Source of the DNA: DASWVC01 sp036401335
GTDB taxonomy: Bacteria; Verrucomicrobiota; Verrucomicrobiia; Chthoniobacterales; JAFAMB01
Length of the DNA stretch: 8,696 bases
Direction: 5' to 3'
NCBI GenBank assembly: GCA_036401335.1
Contig: DASWVC010000400.1
Span: 1 to 8,696, forward strand
Part shown: in pieces, positions 1 to 6,815 of the stretch
How positions within the stretch are numbered: position 1 is the first letter of the stretch
Layout: every line of letters begins with the position of its first letter
The notes under the pieces: generated by a model
Told to the model about the DNA's origin: nothing
Database searches by the model: none
The model's input: only the letters and a program-made list of their open reading frames with translations
Made by a program: the position numbers and the translations under genes

Positions 1-1303
<1,303 letters not shown>

Positions 1304-1765
1304 GTGACTCCGCCGGTCAGAATGCGCTTTTCGTGCCTGGCGTTTCTTGATCGGGTTGCCCGCATCCTCTCGGGCCCCCTCCGCTGTCCAGGGTCAGCAT
1401 CCGTGTCCGATGGCGAGTTCAGACCACTTCCACGGGAAAGTGTATTATAATTACTATATTTTCTCCACCGTTATTTGTTCCGCTAAAGTGATTCACGCCG
1501 TAGGTTGCCCGACGCGGTCCGGTAACGTCGGCGGCCCGTAGGACGCCAATTTGCTCGGCCGATGCAGCCCTGAGTGATGTGGCTCGCTTATCGGTATCCC
1601 AGAGTGCCCACCGACCGACGGTTTCTCCGGACAAGTTAACGTTCAGGCGTCACTTGGCCCAGCTGACCGCGGGACACCGCGACCGTGGCAACGGATTTCG
1701 GCCACACGCCAGAACGTTTTTCGAAAAAGACTTTTGCCCAACGGTTTGGCCAGGGGCCCGACGGT
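1304..1765. other. Noncoding spacer between kinase and OmpA-domain gene
   Basis: About 460 bases without a supportable gene. The part near 1304-1440 would be the kinase 5' leader. The part near 1560-1765 lies downstream of the minus-strand OmpA-domain gene. It holds a 12-bp perfect palindrome, TTTTTCGAAAAA, at 1717-1728, but that has no loop and so is a poor terminator. A short hairpin, CGCGG/CCGCG around a TGTC loop, lies near 1667-1680 with no T-run after it. Short open frames here have no recognisable protein features. No RNA gene or riboswitch was recognised. Confidence 0.6.
1444..1449 (-). promoter_or_regulatory. Candidate -10 box for the histidine kinase
   Basis: Read on the minus strand, this is a perfect TATAAT inside an AT-rich island (about 1440-1475) that stands out from the GC-rich surroundings. 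It lies about 140 bases upstream of the kinase ATG, in the only AT-rich stretch between that gene and its upstream neighbour. No good TTGACA-like -35 box is seen 16-18 bases further up, and the same island also contains TATAAT on the plus strand at 1446-1451. The direction is therefore inferred only from gene position. Confidence 0.35.
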
Positions 1766-2752
1766 TCACTTCGTCTTAATCACGATCTCAACCCGGCGGT
1801 TGAGCTGCTGCTCCTCAACCGAGCGTTCAGCCGGAACCAGCAGCCTGCTTTTCCCAAACCCTTGCGCCTGGATGCGGGCCGGGTCTAACTTCATCCCGGC
1901 CACCAGCCAAGCCTTTACTGTCTCAGCGCGGCGCCGGCTCAGGTCAAGGTTGTAGGCATCCGTGCCAAACGAGTCGCTATGCCCCTCCACACGGAACACT
2001 GCCTGTGGATTGCCTTGGATCAACCGCCCCAGCTTTTCCAGGCTGGCCGCCGCGCCGGGACGCAAGATGGCCGAGTTCGAATCGAAAAGGAGGTCAGTCG
2101 GCATCAGAATCGGGGCAGTCCCGCCGCTCACTTTGCCAGTGCCGGCCAGCAACTCGTCCAGGTTGCTGAAACCAGCCGGAATGCCGGCGCTGCCGATCGA
2201 ACCGCCATCCCCCGGGTTGTTCCGGCTCGGAGCATAAATTTTTGGACGGTTGGCCACCTCCGGCTTGTCATCCATGAGTTGCTGCCTCACCTCATTTAGT
2301 TCACTGTCAATGGCCAGGGTGCTTTCGGCTTTAGCCCGTGCCAACGCCGTTTGCGCCGACTGCGCGTCGACGCTCGGTTTTTCCTTGATGTCGGGCAGTG
2401 CAGGGGAGGTCACCTCGGGAGTGGCCCTTACCTCTTTCATTTCCTGCTCAAACGAGCCGTCAAACTGATTGACGTTCTTGATAACCTCTGGCTGGTCGGC
2501 AGCGGTGCGGGGCTTCTCCGGTTTTTTCAGTTCCGGCTGAAGCTCCTTTTGGTTGATCTCCAGCCGGTTAACCTTGAAAGCTCTCGGCACCAGCCGCGGC
2601 GCGTCGGAGGCGTCGAAATTGGAAAGGGCCTTCTGGCTGAAGGCATAAAACAAGCCGCCGTGGACCGCCAACGAGAGCAGCAACGCCGGGATCAGCCATC
2701 GCCGGGAGGAGACGGAACTGTCCGCCATGAGGTCGTCAGAATAAGCGGCCAT
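1766..2752 (-). CDS. OmpA-domain peptidoglycan-binding protein with TonB-like membrane anchor
   Basis: A 328-residue protein with a short cytoplasmic N-terminus and one hydrophobic span (about residues 19-38). A long periplasmic linker rich in Pro, Lys and Glu follows (about 50-215), then a C-terminal OmpA-like domain (about 214-328). The domain has the expected GHSD at 257-260, the LSRRRAE stretch at 271-277 and NRRVEI at 318-323. Asp260 and Arg275 have the spacing of the diaminopimelate-binding Asp/Arg pair of OmpA/Pal domains, so peptidoglycan binding is likely. The span contains Ser27 and His31 in SLAVHG, matching the SxxxH motif of TonB and TolA anchors that contact ExbB/D or TolQ/R. The TonB C-terminal domain is absent. 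It likely tethers the inner membrane to the wall, perhaps driven by a proton channel not present in the window. The start ATG lacks a clear ribosome site; Met9 is an alternative. Divergent from glyS. Confidence 0.88.
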   Translation of the reverse strand: MAAYSDDLMADSSVSSRRWLIPALLLSLAVHGGLFYAFSQKALSNFDASDAPRLVPRAFKVNRLEINQKELQPELKKPEKPRTAADQPEVIKNVNQFDGSFEQEMKEVRATPEVTSPALPDIKEKPSVDAQSAQTALARAKAESTLAIDSELNEVRQQLMDDKPEVANRPKIYAPSRNNPGDGGSIGSAGIPAGFSNLDELLAGTGKVSGGTAPILMPTDLLFDSNSAILRPGAAASLEKLGRLIQGNPQAVFRVEGHSDSFGTDAYNLDLSRRRAETVKAWLVAGMKLDPARIQAQGFGKSRLLVPAERSVEEQQLNRRVEIVIKTK

Positions 2753-2793
2753 ACCGAACGTACCTTACCACGAGCGACACCTCTGGAAAAGGA

Positions 2794-2815
2794 GGGCGCT
2801 TGGGGACAAGCGCCC
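2794..2815. repeat. Strong hairpin repeat (copy 1), leader of the OmpA-domain gene
   Basis: A perfect 9-bp stem, GGGCGCTTG (2794-2802) with CAAGCGCCC (2807-2815), closes a 4-base loop. Read on the minus strand it is followed by TCCTTTTCC, so it could act as a weak terminator or attenuator about 40 bases before the OmpA-domain start codon. An 11-bp part, GAGGGCGCTTG (2792-2802), is repeated at 2824-2834. A 21-base core (2796-2816, minus orientation) matches 4493-4513 (plus orientation) at 19 positions. This looks like a dispersed intergenic repeat of REP type; that assignment is an inference. Confidence 0.7.
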
Positions 2816-2823
2816 CGGCCAGA

Positions 2824-2838
2824 GAGGGCGCTTGAGGA
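2824..2838. repeat. Partial copy of the hairpin repeat
   Basis: GAGGGCGCTTG (2824-2834) repeats the left arm of the hairpin at 2792-2802 in the same orientation, 32 bases away. The next bases extend the match to the minus strand of the copy near 4500 (GCGCTTGAGGA, 2828-2838). The right arm is missing, so this half-copy cannot form the hairpin alone, but it could compete for pairing with the right arm at 2807-2815. Confidence 0.5.
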
Positions 2839-2886
2839 GGTCGCGCAGGGACACGTCACAAAGCAATGCCACAAGCCGGAAAGTGA

Positions 2887-2957
2887 AAGAATGCCGCCAA
2901 TGGCCGACCCAGCGAAGAAGATCCGGTTGCGGTGCTTGAACCATTGGTGGCATTCTT
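2887..2957. repeat. 17-bp inverted repeat with 37-base loop upstream of glyS
   Basis: Left arm AAGAATGCCGCCAATGG (2887-2903) and right arm CCATTGGTGGCATTCTT (2941-2957) pair at 16 of 17 positions; the remaining pair is G-T, which becomes a G-U wobble in RNA. The loop spans 2904-2940. It lies in the divergent spacer, ending 82 bases before the likely glyS start. It may be an RNA structure in the glyS leader or a double operator. No T-run follows on either strand, so it is not a typical terminator, and no T-box consensus (AGGGTGGNACCGCG) was found. Confidence 0.65.
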
Positions 2958-3039
2958 CGGTTCTTTGACTCCTGGCCTTTGCTTCACGCCGACACGCCCA
3001 TTGACGAGGGCTGGCGCTATCGGCATGGTCCCACTCACC

Positions 3040-4404
3040 ATGGCCCAAGTGAAAGCGGAAACCGAGCGAATGGAGAAAATTGTGAGCCTCTGCAAGCGCC
3101 GGGGTTTCGTTTTCCAGGCGAGCGAGATTTACGGCGGGCTGAATGGCTGCTGGGATTACGGTCCGCTTGGGGTTGAGTTAAAGCGTAACCTCAAGGATTT
3201 TTGGTGGCGCCGCATGGTTCGCGAACGGGACGACATCGTCGGCATGGATGGCTCCATCCTCATGAACCGCCAGGTCTGGGTCGCGAGCGGCCATGAAACC
3301 ACGTTCAGCGATCCCATGGTGGATTGCCGGAATTGCAAATCGCGCTTGCGTGCCGACCAACTTCCCCGCAAAGACGGACGGCTGCAGTGTCCGGTTTGCG
3401 GCAGCCTGGACCTGACCGAAGCGCGCGCGTTCAACCTGATGTTCCGCACCTTCGTAGGCGCGACCGACGATGACTCGTCGCTTACGTACCTGCGCCCCGA
3501 AACCGCTCAATCCATCTTTGTGCAATTCCGGAATGTGCTCGAGGTATCCCGGAAGCGGCTGCCGTTCGGCATCGCCCAGATCGGCAAAGCCTTCCGGAAT
3601 GAAATCAACCCCCGCAATTTCACGTTCAGGTCCCGCGAGTTTGAACAAATGGAGCTTGAGTACTTTTGCCGACCCGAACAAGGTCCCGCCTTGCTTGAAA
3701 CCTGGCTTCAGGAACGGCTCAAGTTTTACCGGGACATTGGCCTGCCGGACGGCCTGATGCACGTCCACAAGATCCCGCCCGAAGAATGCGCCCACTATTC
3801 CAAAGGAACTTACGACATCGAGTTTCAGTTCCCGTTCGGGGTTCAGGAACTGGAAGGCGTTGCTTACCGCACCGATTACGACCTGAAACAGCACCAGGAA
3901 CACAGCGGCAAGCCCCTCACCTACTTTGACGAAGAATCAAAGCAACACTTCATCCCGCACGTGGTTGAGCCGAGCGCCGGCGTCGACCGGACGGCGTTGG
4001 CCTTGATCTGCGCCGCCTATGAGGAGGAAACGGTTTCCAACGAGAATGGGAAGGCGGAAACCCGCACCGTGCTGCGGTTTCACCCGCGCATGGCCCCGGT
4101 GAAATGCGGCGTTTTTCCCTTGCTGAAAAACCATGGGGAGCTCGTGGCTAAGGCGCGTGGCATCGTGGCAACCCTGCGCTCCCGTTTCCAGGTGTTCTAT
4201 GACGAAACCGGGGCCATCGGCCGGCGGTACCGGCGGCAAGACGAAATCGGCACGCCTTTCTGCGTCACGGTGGACTTTGACACCCTCGGAGAGAACGGCC
4301 CCGCCAACCGGGATACCGTCACCGTCCGGCATCGGGACTCGATGCAACAGGAGAGAATCGCCATCGCCGAACTGCTTCCGTTTCTGGAAGGGCGTCTGGC
4401 GTAG
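3040..4404 (+). CDS. glyS: Glycine--tRNA ligase, dimeric (alpha2) class II type
   Basis: Charges tRNA-Gly with glycine using ATP (EC 6.1.1.14) in the cytoplasm. The 454-residue product shows the full family pattern. It opens with MEKIVSLCKRRGFVFQASEIYGG. A zinc-ribbon-like insert has Cys96/Cys99 and Cys117/Cys120. LRPETAQ is at 151-157, class II motif 2 at 185-209 (FRNEINPRNFTFRSREFEQ) and motif 3 at 309-322 (VEPSAGVDRTALAL). A C-terminal anticodon-binding domain (about 350-454) contains GTPFCVTVDFD. The length is normal for the single-chain bacterial/eukaryotic-type enzyme, as opposed to the alpha2beta2 GlyQ/GlyS enzyme. The frame is open back to 2932, but residues before the ATG at 3040 do not look like the family. 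The ATG at 3025 (five codons earlier, GAGGG 14 bases before it) and the ATG at 3070 are alternatives. It faces away from one OmpA-domain gene and converges on the other. No fragment or frameshift is seen. Confidence 0.97.
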   Translation: MAQVKAETERMEKIVSLCKRRGFVFQASEIYGGLNGCWDYGPLGVELKRNLKDFWWRRMVRERDDIVGMDGSILMNRQVWVASGHETTFSDPMVDCRNCKSRLRADQLPRKDGRLQCPVCGSLDLTEARAFNLMFRTFVGATDDDSSLTYLRPETAQSIFVQFRNVLEVSRKRLPFGIAQIGKAFRNEINPRNFTFRSREFEQMELEYFCRPEQGPALLETWLQERLKFYRDIGLPDGLMHVHKIPPEECAHYSKGTYDIEFQFPFGVQELEGVAYRTDYDLKQHQEHSGKPLTYFDEESKQHFIPHVVEPSAGVDRTALALICAAYEEETVSNENGKAETRTVLRFHPRMAPVKCGVFPLLKNHGELVAKARGIVATLRSRFQVFYDETGAIGRRYRRQDEIGTPFCVTVDFDTLGENGPANRDTVTVRHRDSMQQERIAIAELLPFLEGRLA

Positions 4405-4492
4405 AAGAACGTATCGGAGTGTCGGTGTGCGGGAGTAACGGGGGAGAAAAACGTGCGGCGTCGCGTCACCAGGCAGGGGAACGCCTCCGGTA

Positions 4493-4513
4493 GGGGAGCT
4501 TGTCCTCAAGCGC
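4493..4513 (+). repeat. Hairpin repeat (copy 2) between convergent genes
   Basis: These 21 bases match the minus strand of 2796-2816 at 19 positions, differing at the fifth and fourteenth bases. The core hairpin is reduced to GCTTG (4498-4502) with CAAGC (4507-4511) around TCCT. It sits 89 bases after the glyS stop and 45 bases before the end of the minus-strand OmpA-domain gene. With copy 1 it flanks glyS in inverted orientation. Confidence 0.6.
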
Positions 4514-4525
4514 ATGCGGGGACGA

Positions 4526-4551
4526 CGGCCCGGCCGCCCCGGAAAGGGCCG
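4526..4551. terminator. GC-rich hairpin between convergent genes, possible weak terminator
   Basis: CGGCCC (4526-4531) can pair with GGGCCG (4546-4551) around a 14-base GC-rich loop. It lies between the convergent ends of glyS and the second OmpA-domain gene, where a bidirectional terminator is expected. No T-run follows on either strand, so intrinsic termination is doubtful; Rho-dependent ending is equally possible. Confidence 0.3.
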
Positions 4552-4557
4552 CGTGCC

Positions 4558-5301
4558 TCACGGCAACACCGCCCAGACCTCAACGGCCCGGTTCTTGTCG
4601 CGATTCTCTTTGTCGATCAGGTTCTGTCCGCCCATCCCGATGGCGTGCATGACACCTTTTGATCCGAGTTGCTCCCGGATCAAACGAACCACGGTTTCGG
4701 CCCGGGCTTTTGAGATCTCCAGGTTCTTTCCTTCGTCTCCGGCCGGATCAGCGTAACCCAGCACGACCAGCACCACAGTCGGATCTTCAAGCAGCCGTTG
4801 CATGGCCGGCCGACTCAGCGTCTGCCGGAGTTCGCCAGGTTGATTTTGGGGGAGGGAGGATTTGCCCGTCGCAAAATTGAGCACCGCAATTTTGGAAAAG
4901 AACTGTGCCCGCTCCACTTCCATGTAAAGTTGATCTTTGGCCTTGTCGGACAGGGTCCGCATCAAGTCGATGCGCCTAAGGACCTCCTGCCTCACTGCGT
5001 CCTCCTCCGGTCGGCCTGGAGACGGCACATCCACCGCGGTGACCAGTGGCGCAGGGGGCCGGTCTTCTTTAGGTGCCGGCGTGCTGTCCGCCGGCAACGG
5101 GCCGCCTGGCGTAGCAAGCGGAGCAGCCAGCCGGGCCTTTTTCTGGCCCACCAACGCTTTCACCACAATGAAGGCGCTTGAGCCAAAGCCGCCCAAGGCA
5201 AAAGCCACCCCAAGCCCGACCACGACCCAGACGCTTCGGGGTGTTTTGGCCGGTGGCCCGCGGCGCGGATTCGGCGGCGACCTCGGCGGACGGAAAGTCA
5301 T
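4558..5301 (-). CDS. Membrane-anchored OmpA-domain protein
   Basis: A 247-residue protein. A Pro/Arg-rich basic N-terminus (residues 1-22) precedes one hydrophobic span (about 23-50). A Pro/Ala-rich linker follows (about 55-95), then a helical stretch (about 98-135) and a C-terminal OmpA-like domain (about 138-247). In that domain, LGYADPAGDEGKNLEISKARAETV carries Asp185 and Arg200 at the 15-residue spacing of the peptidoglycan-binding Asp/Arg pair, and the end (KNRAVEVW) matches the family's RRVE-type strand. It probably sits in the inner membrane with its domain bound to the cell wall. Unlike the other OmpA-domain protein in the window it has no SxxxH motif in its anchor; a MotB-type Asp in the span is also absent. 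It lies 124 bases downstream of the HD-domain gene on the same strand and may share its transcript. No good ribosome site precedes the ATG. Confidence 0.85.
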   Translation of the reverse strand: MTFRPPRSPPNPRRGPPAKTPRSVWVVVGLGVAFALGGFGSSAFIVVKALVGQKKARLAAPLATPGGPLPADSTPAPKEDRPPAPLVTAVDVPSPGRPEEDAVRQEVLRRIDLMRTLSDKAKDQLYMEVERAQFFSKIAVLNFATGKSSLPQNQPGELRQTLSRPAMQRLLEDPTVVLVVLGYADPAGDEGKNLEISKARAETVVRLIREQLGSKGVMHAIGMGGQNLIDKENRDKNRAVEVWAVLP

Positions 5302-5425
5302 GCGTCGCTATGCTGACCTGAAAGGCCGGGCGTTGGCAACCGCGCTTCAGGCGCATCCCGTGACCGGTTTCTGCAACGCTCCTGAACGGTGAGAGGCCGT
5401 TACCCCGAAACTTTCATCCGCCTTT
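5302..5425. other. Short spacer between HD gene and OmpA-domain gene
   Basis: A 124-base gap between two minus-strand genes. It contains a small hairpin, AACGG (5385-5389) with CCGTT (5397-5401), without a T-run. No promoter stands out, so read-through from the HD gene into the OmpA-domain gene is plausible. Confidence 0.45.
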
Positions 5426-6298
5426 TCACCCCGTCACCCCCTGCCATTCCGTTCTCCGGCGCTCGTCTCCCGACAAAAGTCGTGCCATGGTTTTTACCCG
5501 CACCACGTTTGCCAGCATCTGCTGCACGTACAAATTCGGGCCCTTGCCCGTGACCAGCAGGCGGTGCAAGCCCTTCCACTCGACATCCAGCATACGCAGC
5601 ACGTAGCTCGTATAGAAGGCCTCTGTTCCTTCCAGTAATTCCAGAAGGGTGCCGTGCGTCGCGAATCCCGCCCCATGGAGCCGCGAAAAGGCACTCGCCT
5701 CACGGAACTCAAGGTACAAACCTGCCAGGCGTTCCGGGTAATCATGGGCTGCCAGTTGCCCCAGCATGTCGCCCGTTCCCACCATCGCGGCAACCAACCA
5801 CTCGCGCCCGTCCCGAAACGGCAAGGCTTCCATCCGAACCGCAACGGCCGTGGCGCTGATCGCGTTCTGCACAAGGCGGAGCTCGCCAGGGCTGAAACCG
5901 AACTCCGGCAGGTGATCGTGAGCCACAAAGCAGCTTCGTCCAACGTGGATGGACGTGTATTTTGCCCCAGACCCCTCATGGTCATCCCGGGTTTTCAGGT
6001 AACCGGTGTCATGGAAAAGAACACTTGCAAAGGCAAGTAGCCGGTCCCGTTCCTGCAAGGCGGCAATCCTTGGGTGTTGTTGGTGGGCCTGAAGCAGCCG
6101 CAGCACCGCCGCGGTCGCCTGCATCGTGTGTTCGAAATCATGGAAAGCCGTGTCGCACGCCTGGTACCGTGCGTGGCCTCCATAAAACAGGGTGCACACG
6201 TGTTCGAGCAAGGCATGGGCAACGGGCCCGAGCGGAGTAGAACCGAAAAGTTTGTGGGACTGTTCGTACGCCTCGTGGTAGCTGGGGGGCTGAAACAT
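5426..6298 (-). CDS. HD-superfamily metal-dependent phosphohydrolase
   Basis: From the ATG at 6296-6298 the product is 290 residues, soluble, with no signal peptide or membrane span. The metal-binding pattern of the HD/PDEase superfamily is complete: FHDFEHT (His53, His57), LFHDTGY (His96-Asp97), SIHVGRS (His118) and GTGDMLG (Asp177). The HxxxH-HD-H-D order resembles cyclic-nucleotide phosphodiesterase-like HD domains, so hydrolysis of a phosphoester or nucleotide is likely, but the substrate cannot be read from the sequence. No HD-GYP motif is present: the residue context after HD is TGY, not the GYP loop. An in-frame TTG at 6311-6313 has a GGTGG six bases upstream and would add five residues; it is an alternative start. 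It is followed on the same strand by the OmpA-domain gene. A candidate promoter lies near 6426-6455. Confidence 0.85.
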   Translation of the reverse strand: MFQPPSYHEAYEQSHKLFGSTPLGPVAHALLEHVCTLFYGGHARYQACDTAFHDFEHTMQATAAVLRLLQAHQQHPRIAALQERDRLLAFASVLFHDTGYLKTRDDHEGSGAKYTSIHVGRSCFVAHDHLPEFGFSPGELRLVQNAISATAVAVRMEALPFRDGREWLVAAMVGTGDMLGQLAAHDYPERLAGLYLEFREASAFSRLHGAGFATHGTLLELLEGTEAFYTSYVLRMLDVEWKGLHRLLVTGKGPNLYVQQMLANVVRVKTMARLLSGDERRRTEWQGVTG

Positions 6299-6425
6299 GG
6301 GCCGTAAATTCAAAAGCTACCACCGGAGCGCTCAGAAAAAATCGGAAAACGATCCATTCAGTTCTTAATCTGTGACTCGCAACCTGGATTTTCGGCAATG
6401 CGCGCGTGCCGTTGAAGCACTTACG

Positions 6426-6455
6426 ATTATGAATCAACAGGTTCATTACAGTTAA
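6426..6455 (-). promoter_or_regulatory. Candidate sigma-70 promoter of the HD-domain gene
   Basis: On the minus strand, CATAAT (6426-6431, five of six to TATAAT) lies 18 bases downstream of TTAACT (6450-6455, four of six to TTGACA). Transcription would start near 6419 and give a leader of about 120 bases. The -35 box overlaps one of two direct repeats (6451-6460), which supports regulated initiation. It was found by eye only. Confidence 0.4.
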
Positions 6456-6483
6456 TGCCCGTATCTACGAACCGTTAATGCCC
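6451..6483. repeat. Paired 10-bp direct repeats at the HD-gene promoter
   Basis: GTTAATGCCC occurs at 6451-6460 and again at 6474-6483, 23 bases apart start to start (about two helical turns). On the minus strand this reads as two GGGCATTAAC sites, one overlapping the candidate -35 box and one just upstream. This is the layout of tandem activator or response-regulator binding sites. The regulator is unknown. Confidence 0.5.
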
Positions 6484-6506
6484 TTACGTTGCACCTGGAC
6501 AAGCGG

Positions 6507-6539
6507 ATGCTGTTTCGAGAGAAAAAATGCTGTTTTCGA
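6507..6539. repeat. Imperfect direct repeat in the spacer
   Basis: ATGCTGTTTCGA (6507-6518) recurs as ATGCTGTTTTCGA (6527-6539), 20 bases apart and differing by one inserted T. It lies upstream of the paired GTTAATGCCC sites when read on the minus strand. A further binding-site pair is possible, but chance cannot be excluded. Confidence 0.35.
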
Positions 6540-6584
6540 ACGATTTGTGTTGATGACTTGGAAGCACGCGCCTAATGTGGCGTT

Positions 6585-6640
6585 ACCAGCTCGACCGGCC
6601 CCCAGGACATGTTCCCCCTCTGGTCGAGCTGGTCTTTTTC
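6585..6640 (+). terminator. Intrinsic terminator reading rightward, without an annotated upstream gene
   Basis: ACCAGCTCGACC (6585-6596) and GGTCGAGCTGGT (6622-6633) form a perfect 12-bp stem with a 25-base loop, followed at once by CTTTTTCTT. This is a textbook intrinsic terminator on the plus strand. On the minus strand the stem is followed by AACGCCAC, with no T-run. Both neighbouring genes are on the minus strand, so the terminator must end a plus-strand transcript that starts within 6299-6585, or it guards the HD gene from incoming antisense transcription. Confidence 0.75.
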
Positions 6641-6815
6641 TTGCTGCTCAATGGCCCTATTTTCTAGGGTTAGCGGACTGCCACTGCGGCTTTCGGGAAC
6701 CGGGCAAAAACGCCTGCCCGTAGAAAAATCCCACCAGTTGCGGCGTATCTGTACTCATGCCGGGGCTGCGAGCCGGCCCTTTACATGGAGGGCGGCCGAT
6801 TTCCTGGAAAAGCGT

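Larger units (their letters stand above)
6299..6815. other. Gene-free spacer, about 500 bp
   Basis: No protein-coding frame is convincing; one plus-strand frame (6478-6723) runs straight through the terminator hairpin and has no recognisable motif. Besides the promoter, direct repeats and terminator listed separately, there are two small hairpins: CCCTA/TAGGG around TTTTC (about 6655-6669) and CGGGC/GCCCG (about 6702-6721). The end next to 6816 can form an imperfect GCC-GCCCT/AGGGC-GGC stem (about 6774-6796) that might end the secreted-protein transcript, but no T-run follows it. Confidence 0.6.

Noticed and set aside
1419..1634. Minus-strand 71-codon frame upstream of the kinase
   Set aside because: No ribosome site or motif, and it runs across the AT-rich promoter-like island; it is more likely leader or spacer sequence.
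1717..1728. TTTTTCGAAAAA palindrome as terminator of the OmpA-domain gene
   Set aside because: It has no loop bases and weak A-T pairs, so it would not form a stable RNA hairpin; it is recorded only as spacer content.
2932..3039. Upstream extension of glyS to the ATG-like start at 2932
   Set aside because: These 36 codons overlap the inverted-repeat arm at 2941-2957 and have no family similarity; the enzyme normally begins near MEKIVSLCKRRG.
2887..3039. T-box or glycine riboswitch before glyS
   Set aside because: A long inverted repeat is present, but neither the T-box consensus nor the conserved glycine-riboswitch cores could be found.
2692..3095. Minus-strand short frames in the 2753-3039 spacer
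   Set aside because: They span the hairpin repeat and inverted repeat, overlap each other in several frames, and show no start signals or motifs.
3178..3903. Minus-strand open frame (241 codons) opposite glyS
   Set aside because: It lies wholly within the well-conserved glycyl-tRNA synthetase frame and has no recognisable domain.
6478..6723. Plus-strand 81-codon frame in the large spacer
   Set aside because: It passes through a perfect terminator stem and T-run at 6585-6640 and shows no protein-like pattern.
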